Shown here piece after piece: positions 41,894 to 50,396 of a DNA stretch of 64,000 nt (position 1 is its first letter; each line of letters starts with the position of its first letter). The notes under the pieces are model-generated. The model was not told where the DNA came from. It saw nothing but the letters and a program-made list of their open reading frames with translations, and ran no database searches. Source of the DNA: Mycolicibacterium agri (GTDB lineage: Bacteria; Actinomycetota; Actinomycetes; Mycobacteriales; Mycobacteriaceae); contig NZ_PDCP01000026.1 of NCBI RefSeq assembly GCF_002553505.1, positions 24,742-88,741 on the forward strand, read 5' to 3'. The position numbers were made by a program, and so were the translations under genes.

Positions 41894-43258
41894 CTAGGGC
41901 TGTACCGCCTTCTCGACGTCGGTGAGCATGCCGTCGATGCCGTGCAGCAGGTCGTCGAGCACGTCGTCGTCGGCGACCAACGGCGGTGACACCATCAGCA
42001 TCGTGGCGCCCCTGTCGTCGCCACGCAGGATCACCTTGGTGCGCTTGAACGATTCGGGCAGCACTTCGCGCAGCACGGTCAGCGACTCCTGCTCGGTGAA
42101 CTCGCGGCCGCTGTTGTGGTCGGCCATCAACTCGATGGCGTAGAAGAACCCCGTTCCCCGAACGTCTTTCACGCAACGGTGCGACTTCTGCAACGAGTCG
42201 AGCGCGGCCCGGAAGGCGGGTGCGTGGCCTTGCACGTTGTCGAGCACGTTCTCGTCGCGCATCGCGCTGATGTTGGCGGTCGCGACGGCCGTCGACACCG
42301 GATGGCCGCCCCATGTCGCGCCGTGGGTGAACACGCCGCCCTTCGAGGAACCGAACAACTCCTGGACCAGTTGTTCACGCGCGATCATGCCGCCCAGCGG
42401 TGCGTAGCCCGACGTCGATCCCTTCGCGAATGTGATCATGTCCGGGACGACGCCCGTCAGCCCGTGGCCGAACCAGTACCCCAGCCGACCGAACGAGCAG
42501 ATCACCTCGTCGGAGACCAGCAGGATGCCGTGCTTGTCGCAGATGTCGCGAAGCGCCTGCCAGTAGCCCAGCGGCGGCACCAGAGCACCCCTTCCGTTCT
42601 GCACCGGCTCGGCGAACAGCGCCGCGATCGTCTCCGGGCCCTCCTCTTCGATGACCTGCTCGATGGCCTGCACGCAGGGCAGTTCGTGGGCGGGCCCGCA
42701 ATCGCCGAGATACCCGAGGGTGTTGGGGACCGCGCGCACACCGGGCAGCAGGGGGCCGAACGGCTCCTTGATCTTGGGCAGCTGGGTGACTGACAGCGCG
42801 CCCAAAGTCGTCCCATGGTAAGCCATTTCGCGGCTGATGATCTTGGTGCGCTGCGGCTGGCCCTGGCTGCGGTGATACTGGCGGGCGAACTTCACCGCCG
42901 TCTCCACGGCCTCCGACCCGGAGTTGACGAAGAAGGTGGTGCCGAGGTCGCCCGGTGCGAGTTCGGCGATCAGGCTTGCGGCTTCGATCGCCGGGGGATG
43001 GGCCATGCCCCAGTTGGAGGCGTAGGCCAGCGTGCCGACCTGTTCGGCGGCGGCCGCGGCGATGTCCTGCCTGCCGTGCCCCATGTTCACGCAGAACAGG
43101 CCGGCGAGGCCGTCGAGGTAGCGGTCGCCCTCGGTGTCGACGAGGTAGCAGCCGTCGCCGCGGACGAATACCGGAAATTCGCTGTCCCACGCGGGCTTAC
43201 GGGTGAAATGAGGACCGAGATGACGGCGGGCCCGGGCCCGCAACTCGTTTCCGTTCAC
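41894..43258 (-). CDS. tpa: class III aminotransferase, taurine aminotransferase candidate
   Basis: 454 aa from GTG, fold type I PLP enzyme. Asp250-Glu-Val (SDEVICSFGRLG) and the PLP Lys279 in TFAKGSTSGYAPLGG are present, as is NSGSEAVETAVKFAR. It matches the omega-aminotransferase group that includes taurine:pyruvate aminotransferase, which makes sulfoacetaldehyde. Convergence with xsc and divergence from a MocR/TauR-type regulator support taurine over beta-alanine or GABA, but the amino donor is not proven. GAAGGAG precedes the start; the upstream extension overlaps the regulator promoter. Confidence 0.82.
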   Translation of the reverse strand: MNGNELRARARRHLGPHFTRKPAWDSEFPVFVRGDGCYLVDTEGDRYLDGLAGLFCVNMGHGRQDIAAAAAEQVGTLAYASNWGMAHPPAIEAASLIAELAPGDLGTTFFVNSGSEAVETAVKFARQYHRSQGQPQRTKIISREMAYHGTTLGALSVTQLPKIKEPFGPLLPGVRAVPNTLGYLGDCGPAHELPCVQAIEQVIEEEGPETIAALFAEPVQNGRGALVPPLGYWQALRDICDKHGILLVSDEVICSFGRLGYWFGHGLTGVVPDMITFAKGSTSGYAPLGGMIAREQLVQELFGSSKGGVFTHGATWGGHPVSTAVATANISAMRDENVLDNVQGHAPAFRAALDSLQKSHRCVKDVRGTGFFYAIELMADHNSGREFTEQESLTVLREVLPESFKRTKVILRGDDRGATMLMVSPPLVADDDVLDDLLHGIDGMLTDVEKAVQP

Positions 43259-43326
43259 ACCTATCTGTCTCCTTCGCTTTCTTGACGAATGGTTGGGGGA
43301 ATGGTTTGACCATAACGAGGAAAAGG

Positions 43327-43368
43327 GGTCCAGGTCAGAGCCAGAATTGGAGTAAATGACAGGTCCAG
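43327..43368. promoter_or_regulatory. direct GGTCCAG half-sites, TauR-like
   Basis: GGTCCAG occurs at 43327-43333 and 43362-43368, 35 bp apart in the same direction. TauR of Rhodobacter was reported to bind direct repeats with core CTGGAC, the reverse complement. This suits a MocR dimer between tpa and its regulator. Confidence 0.4.
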
Positions 43369-43387
43369 ACGTGGGTTGGCCGCCGCG

Positions 43388-43430
43388 GCGCGCGCCCGGC
43401 ATCCTCGGCCCAACGACCGGCGCGCCCGGC
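43388..43430. repeat. 13-bp direct repeat before the MocR gene
   Basis: GCGCGCCCGGCAT at 43388-43400 and 43418-43430, exactly 30 bp apart (about three helical turns). It lies 12 bp before the MocR start. It is an alternative MocR binding site; such regulators use direct repeats. Confidence 0.45.
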
Positions 43431-43442
43431 ATACTATGCGCG

Positions 43443-44912
43443 GTGCCCAGGACGCTCATCGAGATCGATCGCAGCTCGCCCGAGCCGCTGTATCGGCAGG
43501 TTCGGCGGGCCATCGAGCACGGAATCGCCAGCGGTGTCTTCGATGTCCATCACCGGCTGCCGAGCTCGCGGGAACTGGCGATCGAACTGGCGGTGTCCCG
43601 CAACACGATCAACCTCGCCTACCAGGAACTGATCGCCGAGGGCTTCGTGCGCAGCCACGAACGGTCCGGGATGTTCGTCAATCCCGAGATGCTGGAGGCG
43701 GCCGCCGCGGAAACCGTCGACACCGTTCCGCGCATCGATTGGCAGAGCCGGATCCGGCGCCAGCCCGACGCCGACATTCCCGAGATCGAGAAGACCAGCG
43801 ACTGGTATCAGTACCCGTATCCGTTCCTCGCCGGCCAGATCGACATCCGAAGCTTCCCGGCGCGCAGCTGGAATCGGTGCCTGCGCGACGCGTTGTTTCA
43901 GCCGCACGCCTACCCGAGCCTGCAGGACAGCGTGGCCGCCGACGATCCGATGCTGATCGACATGATCCGCCAGCAGATCCTTCCGCCGCGCGGCATCGAG
44001 GCCGGGCCGGACGAAATCCTCGTCACGGTCGGCTCGCAGCAGGGGCTCGACCTCGTGGGGCGGGCGCTGCTCGGGCCGGGCCAGCGGGTCGCCGTCGAGA
44101 ACCCGGGCTATCTCGACGCCCGGCACATCTTCGTGCGCACCGGCGCGACCGTGTACGGCATCGACGTCGACGCCGATGGCCTGCGCCCGCCCGACACTTT
44201 GGCGGGCACGCACCTGATCCACTGCACGCCCAGCCACCACCACCCGACCAACGCGACGCTGGGCATCGAGCGTCGGCGTCGGCTGCTGGCGCTGGCGGCC
44301 GAGTCCGGCACCGTCGTCGTCGAGGACGACTACGACAGCGAGTTCCGCTACCACGGCAGCCCCAGCCCGTCGCTGAAGTCGCTCGACACCAGCGGCGACG
44401 CCATCTATCTGGGCACGTTCTCCAAGTTCCTGGCGCCAGGACTGCGGCTGGGCTATCTCGTCGGGCCCGCCGACCTGGTGCGCGAGCTGCGCCACGTGCG
44501 CCGCTACGTGCTGCGCCACCCGCCCGGGCACACGCAGCGGGCGCTGGCGCTGCTGATCGACAGCGGCAACTACCACCGCGCGCTGCGCCAGCACCGCACC
44601 AAGATGAAGCGCAAATGGGAGCGGCTGGTCGCCGCGGTGCACAAGTATCTGCCGTTTGCCACCGGGCCGTTCGCGCCGGGCGGCGTCAGCCTGTGGGTGG
44701 AGGGTCCCGACGCGCTCGACTGCCGCGAATTGCTGCGCGCCGCGCAGAGCCGCGGCGTACTCATCGAGCGCGGCGACATCTTCTATATGCAGGACAACCC
44801 GCCGCGCAACATGATCCGGATCGGCTACGGCGCGATCGGGCTGAACTCCATCGAGCCCGGCATCGCGCTGCTGGGGCAGGCCTGCGCCGAAGTGCTGTCG
44901 AGCAAGCGCTGA
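43443..44912 (+). CDS. MocR/TauR-type regulator (GntR HTH plus aminotransferase domain)
   Basis: 489 aa from GTG. The winged HTH is in residues ~1-80 (PLYRQVRRAIEHGIASGVFD, then LPSSRELAIELAVSRNTINL). A fold-type I aminotransferase-like domain follows with PLP Lys328 in GTFSKFLAPGLRLGY. Such regulators sense an amine through PLP; TauR senses taurine. Its position divergent from the aminotransferase supports control of taurine genes. An ATG 87 nt upstream is in frame but crosses the direct repeats. Confidence 0.88.
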   Translation: MPRTLIEIDRSSPEPLYRQVRRAIEHGIASGVFDVHHRLPSSRELAIELAVSRNTINLAYQELIAEGFVRSHERSGMFVNPEMLEAAAAETVDTVPRIDWQSRIRRQPDADIPEIEKTSDWYQYPYPFLAGQIDIRSFPARSWNRCLRDALFQPHAYPSLQDSVAADDPMLIDMIRQQILPPRGIEAGPDEILVTVGSQQGLDLVGRALLGPGQRVAVENPGYLDARHIFVRTGATVYGIDVDADGLRPPDTLAGTHLIHCTPSHHHPTNATLGIERRRRLLALAAESGTVVVEDDYDSEFRYHGSPSPSLKSLDTSGDAIYLGTFSKFLAPGLRLGYLVGPADLVRELRHVRRYVLRHPPGHTQRALALLIDSGNYHRALRQHRTKMKRKWERLVAAVHKYLPFATGPFAPGGVSLWVEGPDALDCRELLRAAQSRGVLIERGDIFYMQDNPPRNMIRIGYGAIGLNSIEPGIALLGQACAEVLSSKR

Positions 44913-44915
44913 CGG

Positions 44916-45740
44916 CTAGAGGCGACCGTCGACCCGCAGATCGGGGTGCACCCAGTTGGGCGAGCGGCGCTCCTTGAACGCGCGGAAGCCCTCGATCGCC
45001 TCCTCGCCGCTGTAGCTGGCCTGCATGCCGATGCGGTCGAACAACCCCATGTAGTTGTCCAGGCTGGCCTTGACCACCCGCCTGGCCGCCGGGGCGGTGC
45101 GGCAGCACTGGGCGAGGATGTCGCGGGCGGTGTCCATCAGCTCGTCGTGCGGCACCACGCGGGCGACCATGCCCCACTGCTCGGCCTCGGCGGCCGACAG
45201 CGTGCGACCGGTGAGCATGAGGTCGCGGGTGCGCACCGGCCCGATCAGCCGGGCCAGCATCTGGCTGTAGTAGGTGTCGGCGAGCCCGCGGAACAGCTCG
45301 GGCACCCGAAACGTCGCGCGCTCGCTGACCACCGCCATGTCGCTGCACAACGCGATCTGCAGGCCGCCGCCCTGACACAGCCCGTTGACCGCGGACACCA
45401 CCGGCTTGGTGGACTGGCGCAGCTTTTCGAACGGCGTGACATCCATGCCGAGCGCCGCGCCGAACGTCAGCCAGTTGTCGTCGTCCCCGCCGCCGCCCAT
45501 GTCGCCGCCGGGCGCGAAGACATCGCCCGTGCCGGTGATCAGCAGGCCCGCCAGGTCGGGGTCCTGCTCGACGCGTCCGATCGCGTACTTGATGCCGAAG
45601 TACATCGCGGGCGTCATGGCATTGCGCGCCTCGGGGCGGTCGAGCGTGCAGATCGCGAACGGGCCCTCCCGTCGAAAGCTCAAAAAGGGCGTGCCCAGCC
45701 AGTCGCCTTCGGGCGGCCGAGGCTTCGCGGTCGGCGTCAT
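44916..45740 (-). CDS. enoyl-CoA hydratase/isomerase family protein
   Basis: 274 aa, crotonase fold. CTLDRPEARNAMTPAMYFG, an oxyanion-hole region VFAPGGDMGGGGDDDNW, and VNGLCQGGGLQIALCSDMAV with VPELFRGLADTYYSQMLARLIG are present. The active-site Glu positions of true hydratases are not clearly conserved, so the reaction is uncertain. It overlaps the ribokinase gene stop/start by 4 bp and ends 3 bp from the convergent MocR gene. Confidence 0.85.
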   Translation of the reverse strand: MTPTAKPRPPEGDWLGTPFLSFRREGPFAICTLDRPEARNAMTPAMYFGIKYAIGRVEQDPDLAGLLITGTGDVFAPGGDMGGGGDDDNWLTFGAALGMDVTPFEKLRQSTKPVVSAVNGLCQGGGLQIALCSDMAVVSERATFRVPELFRGLADTYYSQMLARLIGPVRTRDLMLTGRTLSAAEAEQWGMVARVVPHDELMDTARDILAQCCRTAPAARRVVKASLDNYMGLFDRIGMQASYSGEEAIEGFRAFKERRSPNWVHPDLRVDGRL

Positions 45741-46618
45741 AGTTGCCTTTCTTGCGTTCGTCGATTGGCTACCGCGTCCTCGATAGCCTCGGCGTACGGT
45801 GCACAGTCTCCTGCGCCGGGCACCAGTGTCGACAGTGCCCCCGCCGCGCACGCCCGCTGCAGTGCCTGCTCGTGGCCGTCGGCCCAGAACGCGGCCAGCA
45901 CGCCGGCGAAGACGTCGCCGGCGCCGGTGGTGTCGACCGCCTTGACCGCGGGGGCGCGCACGTCGAACCGCTCGTCGTTGCCGAGGTAGCTGGCGCCGCG
46001 ACGGCCGCGGGTGATGACGAGATTGGGCACCGGCCAATGCCATTCGCGCGCCTCGGCCTCGTTGACGATGACGACGTCGGCCAGCTCGGACAGGGCGAGC
46101 AGCTCGTGGGGTTTGGCGCCCGCCGGCGAGGCGTTGACCATGACGACGGCGTCTGCCGCCCGCGCGATGCCTGCGGCCGCGATGGCGGTGGCGATCGGTA
46201 TCTCCAGCTGCATGAGCACCACGTCGCTGTTAGTGATCACCGCCCGGATCTCGGGGGAGCCGACGCTTAGATGGGCGTTCGCGCCCGGCGCGACGACGAT
46301 GGTGTTCTCGGCGGTCGAGTCGACGATGAGCACCGCCGAGCCGCTCGGTCCGGGCACCGTGATGACACCGTCCAACCCGACCTCGTTGTCGCGCAGGTGG
46401 ATGCGCAGCTGTTCGGCGGCCCCGTCGGTGCCCAGCGCGGCAACCAACTGAACCGAGGCGCCTGCCCGCGATGCCGCGACGGCCTGATTGCCGCCCTTGC
46501 CGCCGGGCGCCGACGACAGCGACGAGGCGAGCACCGTCTGCCCGGGGCGCGGCAGCGCGTCGACTCGGAACGTCAGGTCGGCGTTGACGCTGCCCACCAC
46601 GCACACCCGAGTCGCCAT
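45737..46618 (-). CDS. rbsK: ribokinase (PfkB family)
   Basis: Phosphorylates ribose to ribose 5-phosphate. 293 aa, the usual size. PfkB signatures: GSVNADLTFRVDALPRPGQT, SSAPGGKGGNQAVAASRAGA and the C-terminal DTTGAGDVFAGVLAAF with the catalytic Asp. The upstream in-frame extension was dropped in favour of the ATG giving MATRVCVVG. It corresponds to Rv2436 and marks the right boundary of the backbone after the island. Confidence 0.93.
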   Translation of the reverse strand: MATRVCVVGSVNADLTFRVDALPRPGQTVLASSLSSAPGGKGGNQAVAASRAGASVQLVAALGTDGAAEQLRIHLRDNEVGLDGVITVPGPSGSAVLIVDSTAENTIVVAPGANAHLSVGSPEIRAVITNSDVVLMQLEIPIATAIAAAGIARAADAVVMVNASPAGAKPHELLALSELADVVIVNEAEAREWHWPVPNLVITRGRRGASYLGNDERFDVRAPAVKAVDTTGAGDVFAGVLAAFWADGHEQALQRACAAGALSTLVPGAGDCAPYAEAIEDAVANRRTQERQL

Positions 46619-46680
46619 GAAAGTAAAAGTTAGACCAGCGCCGCCGTCGGCGCCGTAATCAGGTCCGATACGCTGGACCG

Positions 46681-47928
46681 ATGAGTCTGGACGCACCGTC
46701 GATGCCCGACTTGCGCCAGCAGGTGCACGACGCGGCACGCCGGGCCCGCGTGGCCGCGCGGGAACTGGCCACGCTGAGCACCGAAGCCAAGAACTCGGTG
46801 TTGCATGCGGCGGCCGACAACGTGCTGCGCGAGGCGGGCACCGTCATCGAGGCGAACAAAGAGGACCTGGCCGCCGCCAAGGCCGCGGGCACACCTGACG
46901 CGATGCTGGACCGGTTGGCGCTCAACCCGCAGCGAATCGACGCCATCGCCTCGGGGCTGCGGCAGGTCGCCGGGCTGCCCGACCCGATCGGTGAGGTGCT
47001 GCGCGGCCGCACCCTGCCCAATGGCCTGCAGCTGCGTCAGCAGCGGGTCCCGATCGGCGTGATCGGAATGGTCTACGAGGGCAGGCCGAACGTGACCGTC
47101 GACGCGTTCGGGTTGACGTTCAAGGCGGGCAGCGCGGTGCTGCTGCGCGGCAGCTCGTCGGCGGCGCGGTCGAACCAGGCCCTCGTCACCGCGCTGCGCG
47201 ACGCGTTGGCGATGGAGAACCGGATGCCCGACGCCGTGCAGCTGCTGCCCTGCGAGGACCGCGCCAGCGTCACCCATTTGATTCAGGCGCGCGGCCTTGT
47301 CGACGTGGTGATTCCGCGCGGGGGAGCGGGTCTGATCAACGCGGTGGTGCGCGACGCGCAGGTGCCGACGATCGAAACGGGTGTCGGCAACTGCCATGTC
47401 TACGTGCACAGCTCCGCCGACCTTGACGTCGCCGAACGAATCCTGTTGAACGCCAAGACCCGTCGGGTCAGCGTCTGCAACGCCGCCGAGTCGGTGCTGA
47501 TCGACAAGGCCATCGCCGACACCGCGGTGCCGCGGCTGACCAAGGCGCTTCAAGACGCGGGTGTGACGGTGCACGCCGATCCCTCGGAGGAGGAGTTGCG
47601 CGCCGAGTTCCTGTCGATGGACATCGCGCTGGCGGTGGTCGACGGCGTCGACGCCGCGATCGACCACATCAGCGAGTACGGCACCGGCCACACCGAAGCC
47701 ATCGTGACGACGGATCTCGCTGCGGCGCAACGGTTCACCGAACGCGTCGACGCCGCCGCGGTGATGGTGAACGCGTCGACGGCGTTCACCGACGGCGAGC
47801 AGTTCGGGTTCGGCGCCGAGATCGGCATCTCCACTCAAAAGCTGCATGCCCGCGGACCGATGGGCCTGCCCGAATTGACCTCGACCAAGTGGATTGTGTG
47901 GGGAGACGGCCACACCCGCCCGGCCTGA
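46681..47928 (+). CDS. proA: gamma-glutamyl phosphate reductase
   Basis: Second step of proline synthesis: NADPH-dependent reduction of glutamyl 5-phosphate to the semialdehyde. 415 aa. Typical features: [34 protein letters not shown], and the catalytic Cys in [14 protein letters not shown], then [17 protein letters not shown] near the end. Divergent from rbsK across 62 bp; followed by moxR and a VWA gene as in M. tuberculosis. Confidence 0.97.
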   Translation: MSLDAPSMPDLRQQVHDAARRARVAARELATLSTEAKNSVLHAAADNVLREAGTVIEANKEDLAAAKAAGTPDAMLDRLALNPQRIDAIASGLRQVAGLPDPIGEVLRGRTLPNGLQLRQQRVPIGVIGMVYEGRPNVTVDAFGLTFKAGSAVLLRGSSSAARSNQALVTALRDALAMENRMPDAVQLLPCEDRASVTHLIQARGLVDVVIPRGGAGLINAVVRDAQVPTIETGVGNCHVYVHSSADLDVAERILLNAKTRRVSVCNAAESVLIDKAIADTAVPRLTKALQDAGVTVHADPSEEELRAEFLSMDIALAVVDGVDAAIDHISEYGTGHTEAIVTTDLAAAQRFTERVDAAAVMVNASTAFTDGEQFGFGAEIGISTQKLHARGPMGLPELTSTKWIVWGDGHTRPA

Positions 47929-47941
47929 TTAGGAGACATAC

Positions 47942-48817
47942 GTGAGCGTCCCCGCACGCCCCGCGCCGCTGTTCGCCGACATCGACGATGTGGCGCGACG
48001 GCTGGCCGAAACCGGCTATCTGCCCGACACCGCAACCGCCACCGCGGTTTTCCTCGCCGACCGGCTGGGCAAGCCGCTGTTGGTGGAAGGGCCCGCAGGT
48101 GTCGGCAAGACCGAACTGGCCCGCGCGGTGGCCCAAGCCACCGGTTCGGGTCTGGTGCGGTTGCAGTGCTACGAGGGCGTCGACGAGGCGCGCGCGCTGT
48201 ACGAGTGGAACCACGCCAAGCAGATCCTGCGCATCCAGGCCGGACACGGCGACTGGGAGCAGACCCGCGATGACGTGTTCTCCGAGGAGTTCCTGCTGTC
48301 GCGTCCGCTGCTGACCGCGATCCGGCGCACCGAGCCGACGGTGCTGCTGATCGACGAGACGGACAAGGCCGACATCGAGATCGAGGGCCTGCTGCTGGAG
48401 GTGCTGAGCGATTTCGCGGTGACCGTGCCCGAACTCGGCACGATCGAGGCCGAGCGGGCGCCGTTCGTCGTGCTGACGTCGAACGCCACCCGCGAGCTGT
48501 CCGAGGCGCTCAAGCGGCGATGCCTGTTCCTGCACATCGACTTTCCCGATCCCGACCTCGAGCGGCGCATCCTGCTGTCGCGGGTGCCCGAGCTTCCTGA
48601 GCACCTGGCCGACGAGCTGGTTCGCATCATCGGTGTGCTGCGGGGCATGCAGCTCAAGAAGCTGCCGTCGGTGGCCGAGACCATCGACTGGGGCCGCACG
48701 GTGCTGGCGTTGGGCCTCGACACCATCGACGACCAACTGATCGCGGCCACGCTCGGCGTCGTGCTCAAGCACCAGTCCGATCAGGTCAAGGCCGCAGGCG
48801 AGCTCCGGCTCAACTAG
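47942..48817 (+). CDS. MoxR-family AAA+ ATPase
   Basis: 291 aa from GTG. Walker A GPAGVGKTE (50-58), Walker B VLLIDETDKAD, sensor 1 VLTSNATREL. MoxR ATPases act as chaperones or metal-centre activators with VWA partners. It lies 13 bp after proA and 16 bp before the VWA gene, the arrangement of Rv2426c-Rv2425c. This is a different lineage from the CobS-like ATPase at 38027. Confidence 0.92.
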   Translation: MSVPARPAPLFADIDDVARRLAETGYLPDTATATAVFLADRLGKPLLVEGPAGVGKTELARAVAQATGSGLVRLQCYEGVDEARALYEWNHAKQILRIQAGHGDWEQTRDDVFSEEFLLSRPLLTAIRRTEPTVLLIDETDKADIEIEGLLLEVLSDFAVTVPELGTIEAERAPFVVLTSNATRELSEALKRRCLFLHIDFPDPDLERRILLSRVPELPEHLADELVRIIGVLRGMQLKKLPSVAETIDWGRTVLALGLDTIDDQLIAATLGVVLKHQSDQVKAAGELRLN

Positions 48818-48833
48818 TCCTCTAGGAGTAGCG

Positions 48834-50270
48834 ATGGCCGTCCGCCGCACCCGACCTCCGCAGCCGCTGGCCCCGCACGGCCTGCCGGGCCATCTGGTGG
48901 AGTTCGTGGAAGCGCTGCGGGCGCAAGGCATTGCGGTGGGCCCGTCGGAGACTGTCGACGCCGGTCGGGTGGTGTCGGTGTTGGGGCTCGGCGACCGCGA
49001 GGCGCTGCGGGAAGGCATCGCGTGCGCGGTGCTGCGCCGATCCGATCACCGCGACACCTACAACGCGATGTTCGACCTGTATTTCCCGGCGGCGCTGGGC
49101 GCCAAGACCGTGCTCGACGACGAGGATTCCGACGGCGAGGGGCTGCCGCCCGAAGACGTCGAGGCGATGCGGCAGATGCTGCTCGATCTGCTGACCGACA
49201 ACGAAGAGCTGGCCGACATGGACGAGCGACTGGCCGCGATGATCGCCCAGATCGTCGAGGCCTACGGCCGGTACAACTCCAGCCGCGGCCCTTCGTACTC
49301 GTCGTATCAGGCGCTCAAGGCGATGAACCTCGACGATCTCGAGGGCAGGCTGCTGGCCGGCCTGCTGGCGCCCTACGGCGACGAGCCGACCCCGACGCAG
49401 GAGCAGATCGCCAAAGCCATTGCGGCTCAACGCATTGCGCAGCTTCGCAAGATGGTTGAGGGCGAGACGAAGCGGCGCACCGCCGAGCAGCTGGGCCGCG
49501 ACCACGTGCAGATGTACGGCGTGCCGCAGTTGGCCGAGAACGTCGAATTCCTGCGTGCCTCCGGCGAACAGCTGCGGCAGATGCGCCGGGTGGTGGCGCC
49601 GCTGGCCCGCACGCTGGCCACCCGGTTGGCGGCGCGGCGGCGGCGGTCGCGCGCCGGCGAGATCGACCTGCGCAAGACGCTGCGCAAGTCGATGTCCACC
49701 GGCGGGGTGCCGATCGACGTGGTGCTCAAGAAGCCGCACCCGGCGCGGCCGGAACTGGTGGTGCTGTGCGACGTGTCCGGTTCGGTCGCGGGCTTCAGCC
49801 ATTTCACGCTGCTGCTGGTGCACGCGCTGCGCCAGCAGTTCAGCCGGGTGCGGGTTTTCGCGTTCATCGACACCACCGACGAGGTCACCGACCTGTTCGG
49901 CCCCGACGCCGATCTCGCCGTCGCGGTGCAGCGCATCACCAGGGAAGCCGGGGTCTACACCCGCGACGGCCATTCCGACTACGGGCACGCTTTCGTGTCG
50001 TTTTTGGACAAGTACCCGAATGTGTTGTCGCCGCGCAGTTCTCTGCTGGTGCTCGGCGACGGCCGCAACAACTACCGCAATCCCGAAACCGAACTGCTGG
50101 CGCACATGGTCAACGCGTCGCGGCATGCGCACTGGCTCAACCCTGAGCCGAGGCATCTGTGGGGTAGCGGCGATTCGGCGGTGCCCCGCTATGAAGAGGT
50201 CATCACGATGCACGAATGCCGGTCAGCCAAACAGCTGGCCGGCGTGATCGACGCCCTCCTCCCGGTCTAG
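48834..50270 (+). CDS. CoxE-like VWA domain protein
   Basis: 478 aa. A helical N-terminal half (LPGHLVEFVEALRAQGIAVG) is followed by the VWA domain with MIDAS D313-x-S-x-S (CDVSGSV) and VFAFIDTTDEVTDLF. It is the metal-dependent partner of the MoxR ATPase just upstream and corresponds to Rv2425c. Target unknown. Confidence 0.9.
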   Translation: MAVRRTRPPQPLAPHGLPGHLVEFVEALRAQGIAVGPSETVDAGRVVSVLGLGDREALREGIACAVLRRSDHRDTYNAMFDLYFPAALGAKTVLDDEDSDGEGLPPEDVEAMRQMLLDLLTDNEELADMDERLAAMIAQIVEAYGRYNSSRGPSYSSYQALKAMNLDDLEGRLLAGLLAPYGDEPTPTQEQIAKAIAAQRIAQLRKMVEGETKRRTAEQLGRDHVQMYGVPQLAENVEFLRASGEQLRQMRRVVAPLARTLATRLAARRRRSRAGEIDLRKTLRKSMSTGGVPIDVVLKKPHPARPELVVLCDVSGSVAGFSHFTLLLVHALRQQFSRVRVFAFIDTTDEVTDLFGPDADLAVAVQRITREAGVYTRDGHSDYGHAFVSFLDKYPNVLSPRSSLLVLGDGRNNYRNPETELLAHMVNASRHAHWLNPEPRHLWGSGDSAVPRYEEVITMHECRSAKQLAGVIDALLPV

Positions 50271-50306
50271 CCCCCACCTTACGCCCCGATCTAGCCGCCC
50301 CCCTTT

Positions 50307-50341
50307 ACGCCCAAACCGACACACGGGCGGGAAAGTGCGAG
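50307..50341. repeat. dispersed intergenic stem-loop repeat, copy 2
   Basis: Inverted relative to copy 1 at 3390. It reads ACGCCCAAACCGAC to AAAGTGCGAG, and the reverse complement shares CTCGCACTTT and TGTCGGTTTGGGCGT with copy 1. It lies between two convergent genes, as a terminator would. Confidence 0.6.
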
Positions 50342-50396
50342 AAAAAGCCGCCAAAAAGTCGATCTCGGCGCAGGGTGGTATGTCGGTGCCGGGTGA

